Program-made: the position numbers and the translations under genes
The notes under the pieces: generated by a model
Told to the model about the DNA's origin: nothing
The model's input: only the letters and a program-made list of their open reading frames with translations
Database searches by the model: none
NCBI GenBank assembly: GCA_029448655.1
Contig: JACCLO010000008.1
Span: 186,001 to 250,000 of the forward strand
Reading direction: 5' to 3'
Length of the DNA stretch: 64,000 bases
Source of the DNA: Wolfiporia cocos
Taxonomy: Eukaryota > Basidiomycota > Agaricomycetes > Polyporales > Phaeolaceae
Shown here: positions 45,259 to 56,156 of the stretch, in pieces
Layout: the number at the start of each line of letters is the position of its first letter
Position numbering within the stretch: the stretch's first letter is position 1

Positions 45259-47256
45259 ATGTCTTCCACCTCCTCCGTCAGCACTCCCCTCGCTCCCCGC
45301 AAGATGCGCCTCCGCTCAGAAGGCCCGGTGACACCGGTAGCTGGTCCCTCGGGAACCCAGCAACTGGTGACGCTGGAGCACCTAAGCGAGGGAGAAGAAG
45401 AGGAAGAGGAAGGAGAAGAGGAAATGCCGGAGTTCGTTCCCCCGCAAAGGGAATCTCCGACCAACCCCATGGGTACACGCCCAGGCTCCCCCATTATCGG
45501 ATACCCACCGGCTCGTCGAACTCGCCCTATCGGGCCCGCCACCACCCTGGAAATGGAATTTTCGGGTCCGACACGACAGACCAATGTCGCTGTCGAGAAC
45601 AACCTCAAGGCGTACCTCCCTGAGGAGGAACACCACAAGGTGGATGGGTCCATACATGGGCCAATCATCGATGCCGCCGTACAACGAAGTGCGGCCATAA
45701 GCCATGACACCACCGACACCCTAGGTCGAATGGTGCACGCCCGCCTGGAGCGTATCCATGAACGAATCGATTCCCTGACTGGGCAATCCAGGGCAATCGA
45801 ACAGAAGGCCCAAGACGAGCTACACGAAGCGGTCAATTCGGTCCGGAACGAGGTATTGTCCACCATGGTGGACCTCGGCAAGGAACTCCGACAGGAGTAT
45901 ACCGCCAAGCTCTCCGAAATGGAGAAGCAGCTCCGAAAGGACTACCGGTCCCGGCTGGACGACCTCGAGGATGCGTTCGCAGAACGCATGGAGAAGGTTG
46001 ACGAGGAACTTCGGAGAATTCGCAAGAATCCCTCCGTTCCCAACCCTCCCGGCATCCGCACGCCCCCGGAAGAACCCGCACCGGCCCCCGGCAATGCTCA
46101 AGCCCGTGCAGCCGAGGCCGCTGCCGCCGCACAAGCTGCAGCCGCTGCCGCAGCAGCCGTCGCCCCGCAGATTCCAGGTCTGCCCCAAAACCTGAAAATC
46201 CCCCCTCCCCCCGAATTCTCTGGGTCATCTGGAAAGGTGACTGCACAGGAATGGGTGGAGAAGATGGGCCTGTACTTCGGTACGCTCAGGGTTTACGATG
46301 ACCATGACCGTATCACCACGGCCCTCTTCCGCGTCACAGGGGACGCATACAAATTTTTCTCGCCTCTCATTAAGAAGGCAGGAAATGGTGAACCTCTCGG
46401 CACCTGGGAGGACTTCACCAAATCCGTAATGGTGCAATATGGGAAAATGACGGATAAGGAGATAGCCAAAAAGGAAATTCGCGGCTACTACGGCACGAAG
46501 GGCAAGGAACTGGCAGAATCAAACTATTTCAATTACTGCGAACGGTTCCGCACCCTCGGCCGACTCTCCGAAACCGCCAACGAGACTCTGGTGTGGGAAT
46601 TCACCGAGACTCTCCCCGAAAAGGTTAAGGACACCTTAAACGTCCTCGGCAAGACTCCGTTCTTCAAGGCCCCGACCGACATCGAACCTCTGATCGACTT
46701 CGCCCTGGAAATGTACCAAACGTCATATCCGGACAAGATCAAGGGCTCGATCTTCGAGAAGGCCAGCAAGAAGGACTCGGCACCTGCCGAAAAGAAGGAG
46801 ACGTCCTCCGCTTCTGCAAAGAAGTCGGAGAAGAAAAAGGACAAGGGAAAGGCGCCCGCCAAAGCCCCCGCCGACACCACCAACGCCGTCTGCACTTACT
46901 GCAAGCAGACAGGACATTACTTCAACAAATGTCCTAAGCTTGCGGCAGACAAGGCCGCGGGAACATTCGTGCCTGCCGCTCAGCGGGCCGAGCAACAAAG
47001 GGCGAAGGATGCAGCTGCCGCGTCTGGAAAGACCACGGCCGCTCCTTCGGGTAGTGGAAAGGGACAGGCTTCTGGCAAGAAGCCGTACTCGGCGCCCCCC
47101 GCGGATGGCAAGACGTATCGTGCCCGAACAATCTGGGAAGAAGTAACGGCTGACTCAAGCTCAGCAGGACCCTCGGCCCCCGCCACCACCGTCGCCAATG
47201 TCGGGACCATCTCGGTTCCCCTCGCCCCAACCACACGTCTCGAAGACGTTCTGTGA
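45259..47256 (+). CDS. gag: gypsy Gag with CCHC zinc knuckle
   Basis: The protein is 665 aa. The order is an acidic N-terminus (long Glu run), helical charged middle, alanine-rich linker (about 285-300), capsid core (TAQEWVEKMGLYFGTLRVYD, then FRTLGRLSETANETLVWEF), a Lys/Ala-rich stretch, and one CCHC knuckle, CTYCKQTGHYFNKC. The start at MSSTSS is supported by the second copy; the ATG at 45216 opens a different frame. The last 59 nt overlap the start of the pol frame, which is +1 relative to gag, so Pol is expected from a frameshift or reinitiation. Gag should form the cytoplasmic virus-like particle. Confidence 0.93.
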   Translation: MSSTSSVSTPLAPRKMRLRSEGPVTPVAGPSGTQQLVTLEHLSEGEEEEEEGEEEMPEFVPPQRESPTNPMGTRPGSPIIGYPPARRTRPIGPATTLEMEFSGPTRQTNVAVENNLKAYLPEEEHHKVDGSIHGPIIDAAVQRSAAISHDTTDTLGRMVHARLERIHERIDSLTGQSRAIEQKAQDELHEAVNSVRNEVLSTMVDLGKELRQEYTAKLSEMEKQLRKDYRSRLDDLEDAFAERMEKVDEELRRIRKNPSVPNPPGIRTPPEEPAPAPGNAQARAAEAAAAAQAAAAAAAAVAPQIPGLPQNLKIPPPPEFSGSSGKVTAQEWVEKMGLYFGTLRVYDDHDRITTALFRVTGDAYKFFSPLIKKAGNGEPLGTWEDFTKSVMVQYGKMTDKEIAKKEIRGYYGTKGKELAESNYFNYCERFRTLGRLSETANETLVWEFTETLPEKVKDTLNVLGKTPFFKAPTDIEPLIDFALEMYQTSYPDKIKGSIFEKASKKDSAPAEKKETSSASAKKSEKKKDKGKAPAKAPADTTNAVCTYCKQTGHYFNKCPKLAADKAAGTFVPAAQRAEQQRAKDAAAASGKTTAAPSGSGKGQASGKKPYSAPPADGKTYRARTIWEEVTADSSSAGPSAPATTVANVGTISVPLAPTTRLEDVL

Positions 47257-49041
47257 AGAACACACCAGCCCCGCAGCGGCTGGGAGTGTACAGCGCCCCG
47301 AAGAAGCGCACCTCTACGAAAAGGCTTCACAGAGACCCCTAATCTTGTGGGAAGATAAGGCGGTCGTACGTCACCCGGTATCCCATCTCGGTATATTCGG
47401 TAACTCGGCAATGGACTTTGCCCGGAGGACTCGGACACTAGCTACACGTGCCCCTCCTGTACAATACTTTTATCCTGACCCGCTCGCGCTGAAGTTTTTC
47501 ACTTTGTATAATGTACATGGAAACGATTCTCGAGACGACAATAAATCGTTCTCTATCGAAGTGGAACTGTGGGTATATGGAAAGAAAGTCAACGCCATGG
47601 CATTAATCGACACCGGTGCATCAATAAGCGTCATTGATAAGAAACTCGTCCACGAGGAAAAGTTAGTCACTCAGAAACTACCTTCGCCTCTCGAGATTCG
47701 TAACGCCGACGGTACCTCTAATACCGCCGGTAATATCAATATGGCAGTAAAAGCTTATATGGTGCACGAGGAACACAAGTCCACCGAATTCTTGTACGTA
47801 ATGGACATACAGAATGCGGATGTGATCCTCGGATATGACTGGTTCCTGAAACACAACCCGGACTTCAATTGGCCGGAAGGAACCTTCACATATCGGTGTA
47901 CGGAAAAATGCAAACATGGCAAACGGGTTTCGCTTTCTGAGGAAGAAGACGAAATCGAACCCCGCAACATCTATCAGATCATCAACGACTTTCCAATAGA
48001 TTTTCTCGGCTTAGAGGAGCCTGAGAATCCCTTTGTCGCTTGGGTGAACACCCTTGACGAAGGAACGGAACTCCTTATCGATGCCATTCAGTCGATAACG
48101 GAGAAGTCGGACGATGAATTCCTGACAGATGCGGATCTCCAGAAATGGAAATCCTTGGTTCCGGAGGAATACCAGGAGTTTGGTCCCACGGTATTTTCTC
48201 AACGCGCATCCGAAAGGATGCCCGAGCGGAAACCATACGACCATGCCATCGACTTCCCCGATGACGCGGTACTACCGCCCCCGAGTAAGGCATACAAGAT
48301 GTCTCCTCAGGAAGCGAACTCGCTAGATCAATGGATCCAGGAAGAGTTACGGAAGGGCTACATCCGACACTCGAAATCCCCGATCGCGAGCCCGGTCTTC
48401 TTCGTCCCTAAAAAAGACGGCGGAGCCCGAATGGTAGTCGATTACCGAAAAGTAAACGACTTGACCATTAAAAACAGGTACCCTCTCCCACGCATAGACG
48501 AGCTTATCGATAAGCTTAGCCAGGCTTCGATATTTACGAAGCTCGACTTGCGTTGGGGTTACAACAACGTAAGAATCAAGGAGGGAGATGAATGGAAGAC
48601 CGCATTCATTACGCCTAACGGCCTTTACGAAGCTGTAGTCATGTACTTCGGTTTTTGTAATGCACCCAGCACGTTCCAACACATGATGAACGATATTCTA
48701 GGTGACCTTATCAGAGAAGGAAAGGTCATTGTCTACCTAGACGACATCCTTGTGTTCGGAAACGACCTGTTGGAACACCGTCGTATTGTCAAGCAAGTAT
48801 TACAAATCTTGCAAGACAACGACTTGTTCGCGAAGCCTGAAAAGTGCTTCTTCGAACAAAGCAGTATTGAATACCTGGGAATGATCATTTCCAAAGGAAA
48901 AGTCGAAATGGACCCTAAGAAGGTAGCCGGTGTCATGGACTGGCCTACACCTGCCAAGGTGAAGGACGTCCAAGCCTTTGTTGGCTTCGCCAACTACTAC
49001 CGTCGGTTCATTAAAGACTTCTCCAAAGTGGTTAAGCCGTT

Positions 49042-50911
49042 TGTCACAAATTATTCCACTAATAGTTTGTACTCCCTCGCTATAGGACGCACGCGCGGCG
49101 CTAGGCGTACGCCGCGCCTCTGCGCTGTAGCCACCTCCGGCGTCTCCCAGATATTGCAGGTCACCTGGTCGTTAGGTTAGCGCTGTAGGGTAGCGCGCGC
49201 CTCCGGTACTCACGTTATGGTCACAGTAGTTACATGTAGCGTCACTTAGCACATGACCCAGTAGATACGGCGCACAGGCCTCATCTTTAGGGCAGTACTA
49301 GTAGTCACATCGCTCATGTATATATTACGACGGAATGTGGGCTTACTCCCCATTCCTAAGATTCTCGACAACTGGGCATAGCCCCTTTCTATTCTCGTTC
49401 TGTGTGCGACTCTGGCCGGGGGCCCATCTCGTCTTACTTGACTGTGCGCTGCCTCAACACGTCGACTCTAGGAGTCCCTTCTTAGGGTACAGCCGACAGT
49501 TCACCGCTATTGCGGTCGCGCACCGTCCTGTACTGCGTTATAGGATTCCCCTGTCGTACAGGGTCCCACAGACAGGTTAGTCTGTGTCATAATCTTAGGA
49601 ATATCTTACCTCCCCTCCGGCGCCACCTGCGCTGGGGCCGAGGGTTCTCCACCTACAGGTCGCCAAGGCAGCATGGCGGGGCAGCCGACGGTAGAAGCGC
49701 CGTCGGTCCGTAGTTTTACGAGCCCCCACGAAATGCTACACCTGGCAAAGCGACCGTAGGGAGTGAGCAATCAAGTCCGCCCCCCGTGAACATTGGGTAG
49801 CGGGATCGACTTGCGTAAGCCGCGTTTGAGGACCCGCCATCCACCCCTGCAAAGGGAATGTGATGTGTGGAGGTCTAGTGCAGCGAAGCCATTATCCCTG
49901 GGCGGCAGGGGTTATCGTCAAGAACCTTTGATCAGTGGGTATGCGAAGGGTCCCGCAAGGGTACCCAACCCCACACCGACGATCACTAAGGTTAGAAAGC
50001 AATTCACCACGACAGACTTCCGAATACCAACGAGCGAACCGCATACCCCGAGGTCGGTAGGCCACGCGTAGTCATGTCGGCGCAAGTCATGAACCTTGAC
50101 ATGTACCAATACGCTCACCGCTGGTACGCCTCGTCGACTCACGTCGTGGGATGTAAGGAAACAGGGATGGTCGGTTTGCTCCCAATGTTCCCTGAAGGCT
50201 AGCTCACTTCGCTCCACCACCGGCGGACGGACCGTGCTCCTGGGTGCTCCCCATCCTCCGCGAAGAAGGAATGGGCCTCGAGTCAAACAAGCAACCAAGG
50301 TAGCGAGCGTCGTAGGATTCAAGGTAGAACGTCAGGGACGACGTTTTTCGAGAGGGGGGGTAATGTCACAAATTATTCCACTAATAGTTTGTACTCCCTC
50401 GCTATAGGACGCACGCGCGGCGCTAGGCGTACGCCGCGCCTCTGCGCTGTAGCCACCTCCGGCGTCTCCCAGATATTGCAGGTCACCTGGTCGTTAGGTT
50501 AGCGCTGTAGGGTAGCGCGCGCCTCCGGTACTCACGTTATGGTCACAGTAGTTACATGTAGCGTCACTTAGCACATGACCCAGTAGATACGGCGCACAGG
50601 CCTCATCTTTAGGGCAGTACTAGTAGTCACATCGCTCATGTATATATTACGACGGAATGTGGGCTTACTCCCCATTCCTAAGATTCTCGACAACTGGGCA
50701 TAGCCCCTTTCTATTCTCGTTCTGTGTGCGACTCTGGCCGGGGGCCCATCTCGTCTTACTTGACTGTGCGCTGCCTCAACACGTCGACTCTAGGAGTCCC
50801 TTCTTAGGGTACAGCCGACAGTTCACCGCTATTGCGGTCGCGCACCGTCCTGTACTGCGTTATAGGATTCCCCTGTCGTACAGGGTCCCACAGACAGGTT
50901 AGTCTGTGTCA
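49042..50911 (+). mobile_element. TRIM-like non-autonomous LTR element, copy 2
   Basis: Two 548-bp LTRs (49042-49589 and 50364-50911), identical where compared, surround a 774-bp interior with no gag or pol motif. CCGTT is duplicated (49037-49041 and 50912-50916). A polypurine tract GAGAGGGGGGG precedes the 3' LTR. The interior matches TRIM copy 1. The insertion destroys the pol frame of its host and happened after that host inserted. Confidence 0.95.
49591..49602 (+). promoter_or_regulatory. Self-complementary primer binding site, TRIM copy 2
   Basis: AATCTTAGGAAT starts 1 nt after the LTR and is the reverse complement of ATTCCTAAGATT in the same LTR (49352-49363), 12 of 12. A TATA-like TATATATT lies about 28 nt upstream of the LTR segment. 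Confidence 0.82.
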
Positions 50912-53634
50912 CCGTTAACCGAACTGTCCAAGAAAAACACGCAGTGGAATTGGGGACCCGAACAAGCGGAAGCCTTCCAAACTCTCAAGGAAGCTTTCAC
51001 ATCGGCTCCAATACTCCGGATCCCAGATCAGGAGTCCCCGTTCCGCGTGGAAGCGGATTCTTCCGATTACGCAACTGGTGCAGTGCTATCGCAATACTCT
51101 TCGGAGGATAAGCTCTGGCACCCGGTAGCCTTTTACTCGAAATCTCTATCAGCACCCGAAAGGAACTATGAGATTTACGATAAGGAGTTGCTCGCAATCA
51201 TCCGCGCTCTAGAGGAATGGAGACATTACCTCGAAGGACACCCACACAAATTTGAAGTATGGTCGGATCATCTCAACCTGACATATTTCAAATCGGCACA
51301 ACGGCTAACCCGGAGACAGGCACGTTGGAGTCTTTACCTGACAAGGTTCAACTTCACCATGTGCCACAAACCCGGTAAAACAATGCTCACGGCTGATCCT
51401 CTGTCACGGAGGCCAGACCATGAAGAGGGGGTGGAACTCGACAATCGCGATCAAATTTTGCTGAAACCGGAATACTTTACGGTTAGGGCGCTAGAAGCGT
51501 CACAGCAGGAGATACAATCAGGCGACGAGGACCTTCTCAGACAAATCCGACAAGCCCTCATGAACGATCAAATTACCAAAGATTACCAGGAACTACTGAA
51601 AAGTGGTCCCAAGGAATTCGGTAAAGATCTCCAGGAATGGAACATGGAGGCCGGATTACTCCTCAGACGAGGAAAAGTGTACGTTCCAAAAGAGCCTAAG
51701 GAATTGCGCACGAAGATCCTGGAGTTACATCATGACCATGTGACGGCCGGACACTTCGGACGATGGAAGACCTATGAACTTCTATCACGTAATTACTGGT
51801 GGCCTGGAATGACCACGATGGTAAAGCAATACGTGGAAGGTTGTGACACATGTCAACGCATGAAGAACCACAACCAGACCCCGTACGGACCCCTGCAACC
51901 GCTCCCAGTTCCGGAAGCACCTTGGGACACCGTCACAATTGACCTTATCGTCCACCTACCGCCCAGCGGCGAATTGAAACAATTCAATGCTATTATGGTA
52001 ATAGTGGACCGGCTTACCAAACGAGCACACTTCATTCCCACGTCAGACAAGATAACGGCAAAAGAATTAGCGAACCTCCTGTACCTTCGGATTTATCCGA
52101 ACCACGGACTTCCGAAACAAATCATTTCGGATAGAGGCCCGCAATTCGCAGCCGCCTTATTCAAGGGATGGTGTGAGCAATTGGGAATCCAACGGTCAAT
52201 GACAACCGCCTATCACCCGCAAGCGGATGGCCAGACGGAGAGAGTTAACCAGATCTTGGAACAATATCTTAGATGTTACATCGATGTTATTCAGAAGGAT
52301 AACTGGTCATGGTTTCTCCCAACGGCTGAATTCGCGTACAACAACGCGGCTAGTGAGACAACAAAGAATAGCCCATTCTTTGTCGAACTAGGAAGGCACC
52401 CTAATGCAGGACCTACGAATTTACGTCCAACACCATACACGGACCTAAATGTCATTGCTTACGAACGATGGTCAGCACAAGAACAAGCTAAGGCAGCAAT
52501 GAAACTGGCTGCTGAACGCTGGTCTTGGTACTACGATCAACATAAGCGCTCGGTACCGTTTAAAGTCGGCGACAAAGTTCTCGTTGACGCCCGAAGCTGG
52601 CAAGACTCCGAAAGAAGTCTTAGTCCACGCTATTTGGGACCATTTAAGATAATTGAACAATTATCGCCGGTCACCTTTAGGGTATATATGGACGAGCAAT
52701 ACAGGGCCTATCACCCAGTATTTCACGCTTCCAAGTTGGTCATGTACAAGGACCCGGTGCATCAGAAAAAACCAGAGCCTCAACCAGAAATGGTCGACGG
52801 CGAGGAGTTATGGGAAGTCGAGAAGATCTTAGATCATCGTCTCCGTGCAGGAAGAGTTGAATACAGAATCCGATGGAAAGGGTTCGGTATCAATGACGAC
52901 TCCTGGGTACGCGAAGCCGATCTCGACACGGCATACGACATTCTGCAGGAATACAAGGCTTCACACGCCATTCCAATGCAGGATGTCCCCCTCAGGCGAT
53001 CAGCTAGAAGGAAAGAAGCAGTTCATGTCTTCGACCCTGACAGCGACGACTGGGAAGACGACGAATGCACGTGGCCAGACGACTGGCCGCAGTATCGCGA
53101 AGAATTTGCGAAGGATCCTAAGCAGCGCATGGTTAGACACCCCGACGGGGGATGGATGTCAGCGGACATTAACCAAAACGCGGATTTGAAAATCGTAGTC
53201 GGTGAAGGCGGCCGAATGCCGGAAAAAGGAACCAAGGACTCGGTTGGGTTTGACCTGTACACTGCAACAGGCGACGTTCTGCCAGCTCACGGGCAGACAG
53301 AATACAACACCAAACTGAAAATCCAGGTACCTTTCGGCACTTACGGACGTATCGCCCCCCGCTCTAGTCTTGCCCGAAAAGGCATAGACGTAATGGGTGG
53401 CGTTATCGACCACGATTATCAAGGCGAAGTAATCATCATTCTCCGGAATCACTCCGATATATCTATCGATATTCGGGCCGGTGATAAGATTGCCCAGCTC
53501 ATCTGCGAAGTTGCTAAGGACCCGCACATTACGCTACACGGAAAATCTTACTTTGAAAAGATTAAATCTGAGCGCGGTACTGGTGGATTCGGCTCCACAG
53601 GAAAATAATCGTTCCATTAGGGACAATGAAACCT

Positions 53635-53647
53635 GAAGAGGGGGTAA
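53635..53647 (+). promoter_or_regulatory. Polypurine tract of gypsy copy 2
   Basis: GAAGAGGGGGTAA directly precedes the 3' LTR and is the expected plus-strand primer. The identical sequence precedes the gypsy-2 LTR (41773-41785). Confidence 0.85.
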
Positions 53648-54346
53648 TGTCACAGATTTGGGACATGCCACTATTTTTCCCGTATTTTTACCTATTTATC
53701 TGGTATTTCTACGACCTTGTAGACATTTACGCTGCTAAGCGCCCGTCTACACGTACACGCAACCAAACAACACGTACACAACGCGGTATACGTCCACTTG
53801 TCATAACAACACGTACATAACACGCTTGTACGCGTCAATGACTCAGCGGACTAACCTTCGGTGTCACGCGCTTTACTCATATCCCGGTACCGGGCTATGT
53901 CAGTACGATTGGATAAGCGGCCCGCTCGTTATCACATGCCAATGCCCTTATGATTACTCATATCCCGATGCCGGTATATAAGAATCACATGCATGGCTTA
54001 CTAACGTAGCTACAGCCACTTCCACAACATGGACCTACGGTCCAAACAAACGATCTTACTGGTGCGGCCATTACCGGCGCACATGGTCTATTGTAGTTTA
54101 CGACTTAACCATATTAGTTATGTCTGCGCACAGACCACCTTCATGTTTGGTTCCCTTACCGGTAACCAAACAAAGCATGTATATAAGTAGGGCTATCACT
54201 GCGGATAAGCCTTAGATTTGTTCTCTGCATTCGCACAGTTACATACCATCTCTGCTTGCGCCCACTAGCCTCCTCACCAACCTCCAGCAACTCCTTCAAG
54301 TCGCTTATTAGGTTATAGTGTGAGTCCCACAGTCTAGTCTGTGTCA
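53648..54346 (+). repeat. 3' LTR of gypsy copy 2
   Basis: It is 699 bp, the same length as the 5' LTR and without visible differences in compared stretches. It is followed by the duplication CCGGT and then the second half of the older host LTR, which gives a local near-duplication of the last 180 bp of the LTR. Confidence 0.95.
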
Positions 54347-54803
54347 CCGGTAACCAAACAAAGCATGCATATAAGTAGGGCTATCACTGCGGATAAGCCT
54401 TAGATTTGTTCTCTGCATTCGCACAGTTACATAACATCTCTGCTTGCGCCCACTAGTCCCCTCACCAACCTCCAGCAACTCCTTCAAGTTGCTTATAAGG
54501 TTATAGAGTGAGTCCCACAACTAGTTTGTGTCATGCATTGTCTACGCGCACATGATCGCTGACTGATGCCCTTACCTAGAATCACATGTCGAAGTATTAG
54601 ATCACATGTAGCGTTACTCATCCTCAGGTACCGTAGGTCCTAGTAGTATTAGAGGTCTCGCAACGCATGTATATATACTAGGGCAGACTGAGCGTTAAAC
54701 CTCAGTTCTGTTCTCCTCGATATTGAATTACTGCCTAACAAGCACATTCATTGCCTCATAACTCTACTTTCTACCCTCTAAGACACCCCCCAAAGGATCT
54801 TAG

Positions 54804-55494
54804 TGACACAGACTAGACTGTGGGACTCACACTATAACCTTATAACGACTTGAAGGAGTTGTTGAGGTTGGTGAGGAGGTGCTAGTAAGCGCAGTAGGAG
54901 TGATATGCAACTATGCGAATGCAGAGAACAAATCTAAGGCTTATCCGCAGTGATAGCCCTACTTATATACATGCTTTGTTTGGTTACCAGTAAGGGAGCC
55001 AAACATGAAGACGGTCTGTGCGCAGACGTAACTAATACAGCTAAGTCGTAAACTACAATAGACCACGTGCGCCAGTAATGGCCGCACCAGTAAGAACGTT
55101 TGTTTGGACCGTAGGTCCATGTTGTGGAAGTGGCTGTAGCTACGTTAGTAAGCCATGCATGTGATTCTTATATACCGGTATCGGGATATGAGTAATCGTA
55201 AGGGCATTGGCATGTGTTAACAAGCGGGCCGCTTATCCAATTGTACTGACCTAGCCCGGTATCGGGATATGAGTAAGGCGCGTGACACCGGAGGTTAGTC
55301 CGCTGAGTCATTGACGCGTACAAACATGTTATGTACGTGTTGTTATGACAGGTGGACGTATACCGCGTTGTGTACGTGTTGTTTGGTTTAGTGTACGTGT
55401 AGACGGGCGCTTAACAACGTAAATGTCCACAAGGTCGTAGAAATACCAGATAAATAGGTAAAAAAAAATAGTGGCATGTCCCAAATCTGTGACA
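54804..55494 (-). repeat. Solo LTR of the gypsy family (minus), 691 bp
   Basis: It is the reverse complement of the 42471 LTR family, from TGACACAGACTAGACTG to CAAATCTGTGACA. CTTAG is duplicated (54799-54803 and 55495-55499). It is inserted near the end of the gypsy-2 3' LTR. Confidence 0.92.
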
Positions 55495-55524
55495 CTTAGT
55501 AAGTATTGTATTTGGTTTGTGTCA

Positions 55525-55944
55525 ATGCCATGTTGTGTGGCATATGCCACAGGTTACAGTATATCTACATAGGTAAGCTGCGACTGCTCCTTGCAATTCA
55601 TATGCCAGCCTGACTACCAAATGACAATTCTATACCAGTCTGATGATTACTTTACCAGTCTGGTGATTAATTTCCCAGTCACACGTTGAGTTTGACTGAC
55701 GCTGATAAGATACCTTAATTGAATGCCACTCTGCTGTCGATCTTATCAGCACTTATCTACAGAGATCAGATTCTTCCCCAATTGGCAAGTACCTCCTGCA
55801 CAGATAAATCACCTCCAGCACTGGTAAGTCATCTCGCGTTTTGCTGATGAATAAGTGGAGTGGCAACTTTGCAGAGCTCACTGGCTAAAGGTGCATAGGG
55901 CCACATAAAATTGAACCTTGGCAACTCATAATCTTTTATAAAAC
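55525..55944. other. Flank between two LTR nests, with a small tandem repeat
   Basis: No gene. A unit of about 20 bp (ACCAGTCTGRTGATTA) is repeated about 2.5 times at 55633-55680. Confidence 0.5.
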
Positions 55945-56156
55945 TGTCACAAGAAATCCCGGAATAAAGGGATTATTCTTTTGTCTCACCCTTGGCTCAT
56001 GCTTATCCACAGACATTCGCTATGTTATACTTAGCCGCCCGGGATTGCACGTGCATGGGAAATAGATAAGCTTCTCATATCTTATCTCTTACTTAGGTCA
56101 CGTGGTACGTCACTGGAGTCACAATCATTACCAGTCATGTGCAGCGTAGTCACAGT

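Larger units (their letters stand above)
47198..53608 (+). pseudogene. pol: gypsy Pol (PR-RT-RH-IN-chromodomain-dUTPase), interrupted by a TRIM element
   Basis: The first part (47198-49041) has the protease LIDTGAS and a reverse transcriptase with VVDYRKVNDL, YFGFCNAPSTFQ and YLDD. The second part (50917-53608) has RNase H (VEADSSDYATGAVLSQY, YDKELLAI, WSDHLNL) and integrase with the HH-CC finger (HHDHVTAGH, CDTCQRMK) and D-D-E core (TIDLIVHLP, IISDRGPQF, DGQTERVNQILE). Next come the GPF module (RYLGPFKIIEQLSPVTF), a chromodomain (WEVEKILDHR, YRIRWKGFGINDDSW), an acidic spacer and a complete trimeric-type dUTPase with all five motifs: SVGFDLYTA, APRSSLA, GGVIDHDYQGEV, GDKIAQLI and GTGGFGSTG. 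The TRIM with CCGTT duplications separates RT from RNase H, so full Pol cannot be made. The ATG at 50906 is LTR sequence. dUTPase would limit uracil incorporation during reverse transcription. Confidence 0.95.
42471..54346 (+). mobile_element. Ty3/gypsy chromodomain retrotransposon with ORF1 and dUTPase, copy 2
   Basis: Two 699-bp LTRs (42471-43169, 53648-54346) show no difference in the stretches compared, and CCGGT is duplicated at both ends (42466-42470, 54347-54351). Inside are the primer site, a 1-kb leader, ORF1, gag and pol, then a polypurine tract. The only lesion is the TRIM at 49042-50911: without it and one CCGTT copy, pol is a single frame of 1512 codons including the stop. Insertion of both elements is therefore recent. 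Confidence 0.95.
41955..54533 (+). repeat. Older LTR of the gypsy family, host of the full-length element
   Basis: The segments 41955-42470 and 54352-54533 together make one LTR of about 698 bp (TGTCACAGATTTGGG ... TTTGTGTCA). Its own duplication TGCAT is at 41950-41954 and 54534-54538. The complete element at 42471-54346 is inserted in it in the same orientation, with the duplication CCGGT. Confidence 0.9.
41786..55524 (+). repeat. 3' LTR of gypsy-2, split by nested insertions
   Basis: It begins TGTCACAGATTTTTCC after the polypurine tract. Its pieces are 41786-41954, 54539-54803 and 55500-55524 (ending GGTTTGTGTCA), about 460 bp once the inserts are removed. The first insert is a solo LTR with TGCAT duplications, itself invaded by the full gypsy element; the second is the solo LTR at 54804-55494 with CTTAG duplications. 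Confidence 0.85.

Noticed and set aside
45216..45623. Small ORF starting at the first ATG upstream of gag
   Set aside because: It is in a different frame from Gag, is not conserved as such in copy 1 (where that ATG is in frame), and has no protein-like features.
50906..50911. ATG at 50906 as the start of a separate 900-aa protein
   Set aside because: This codon is the last part of the TRIM LTR. The frame is the second half of pol resumed after the insertion.
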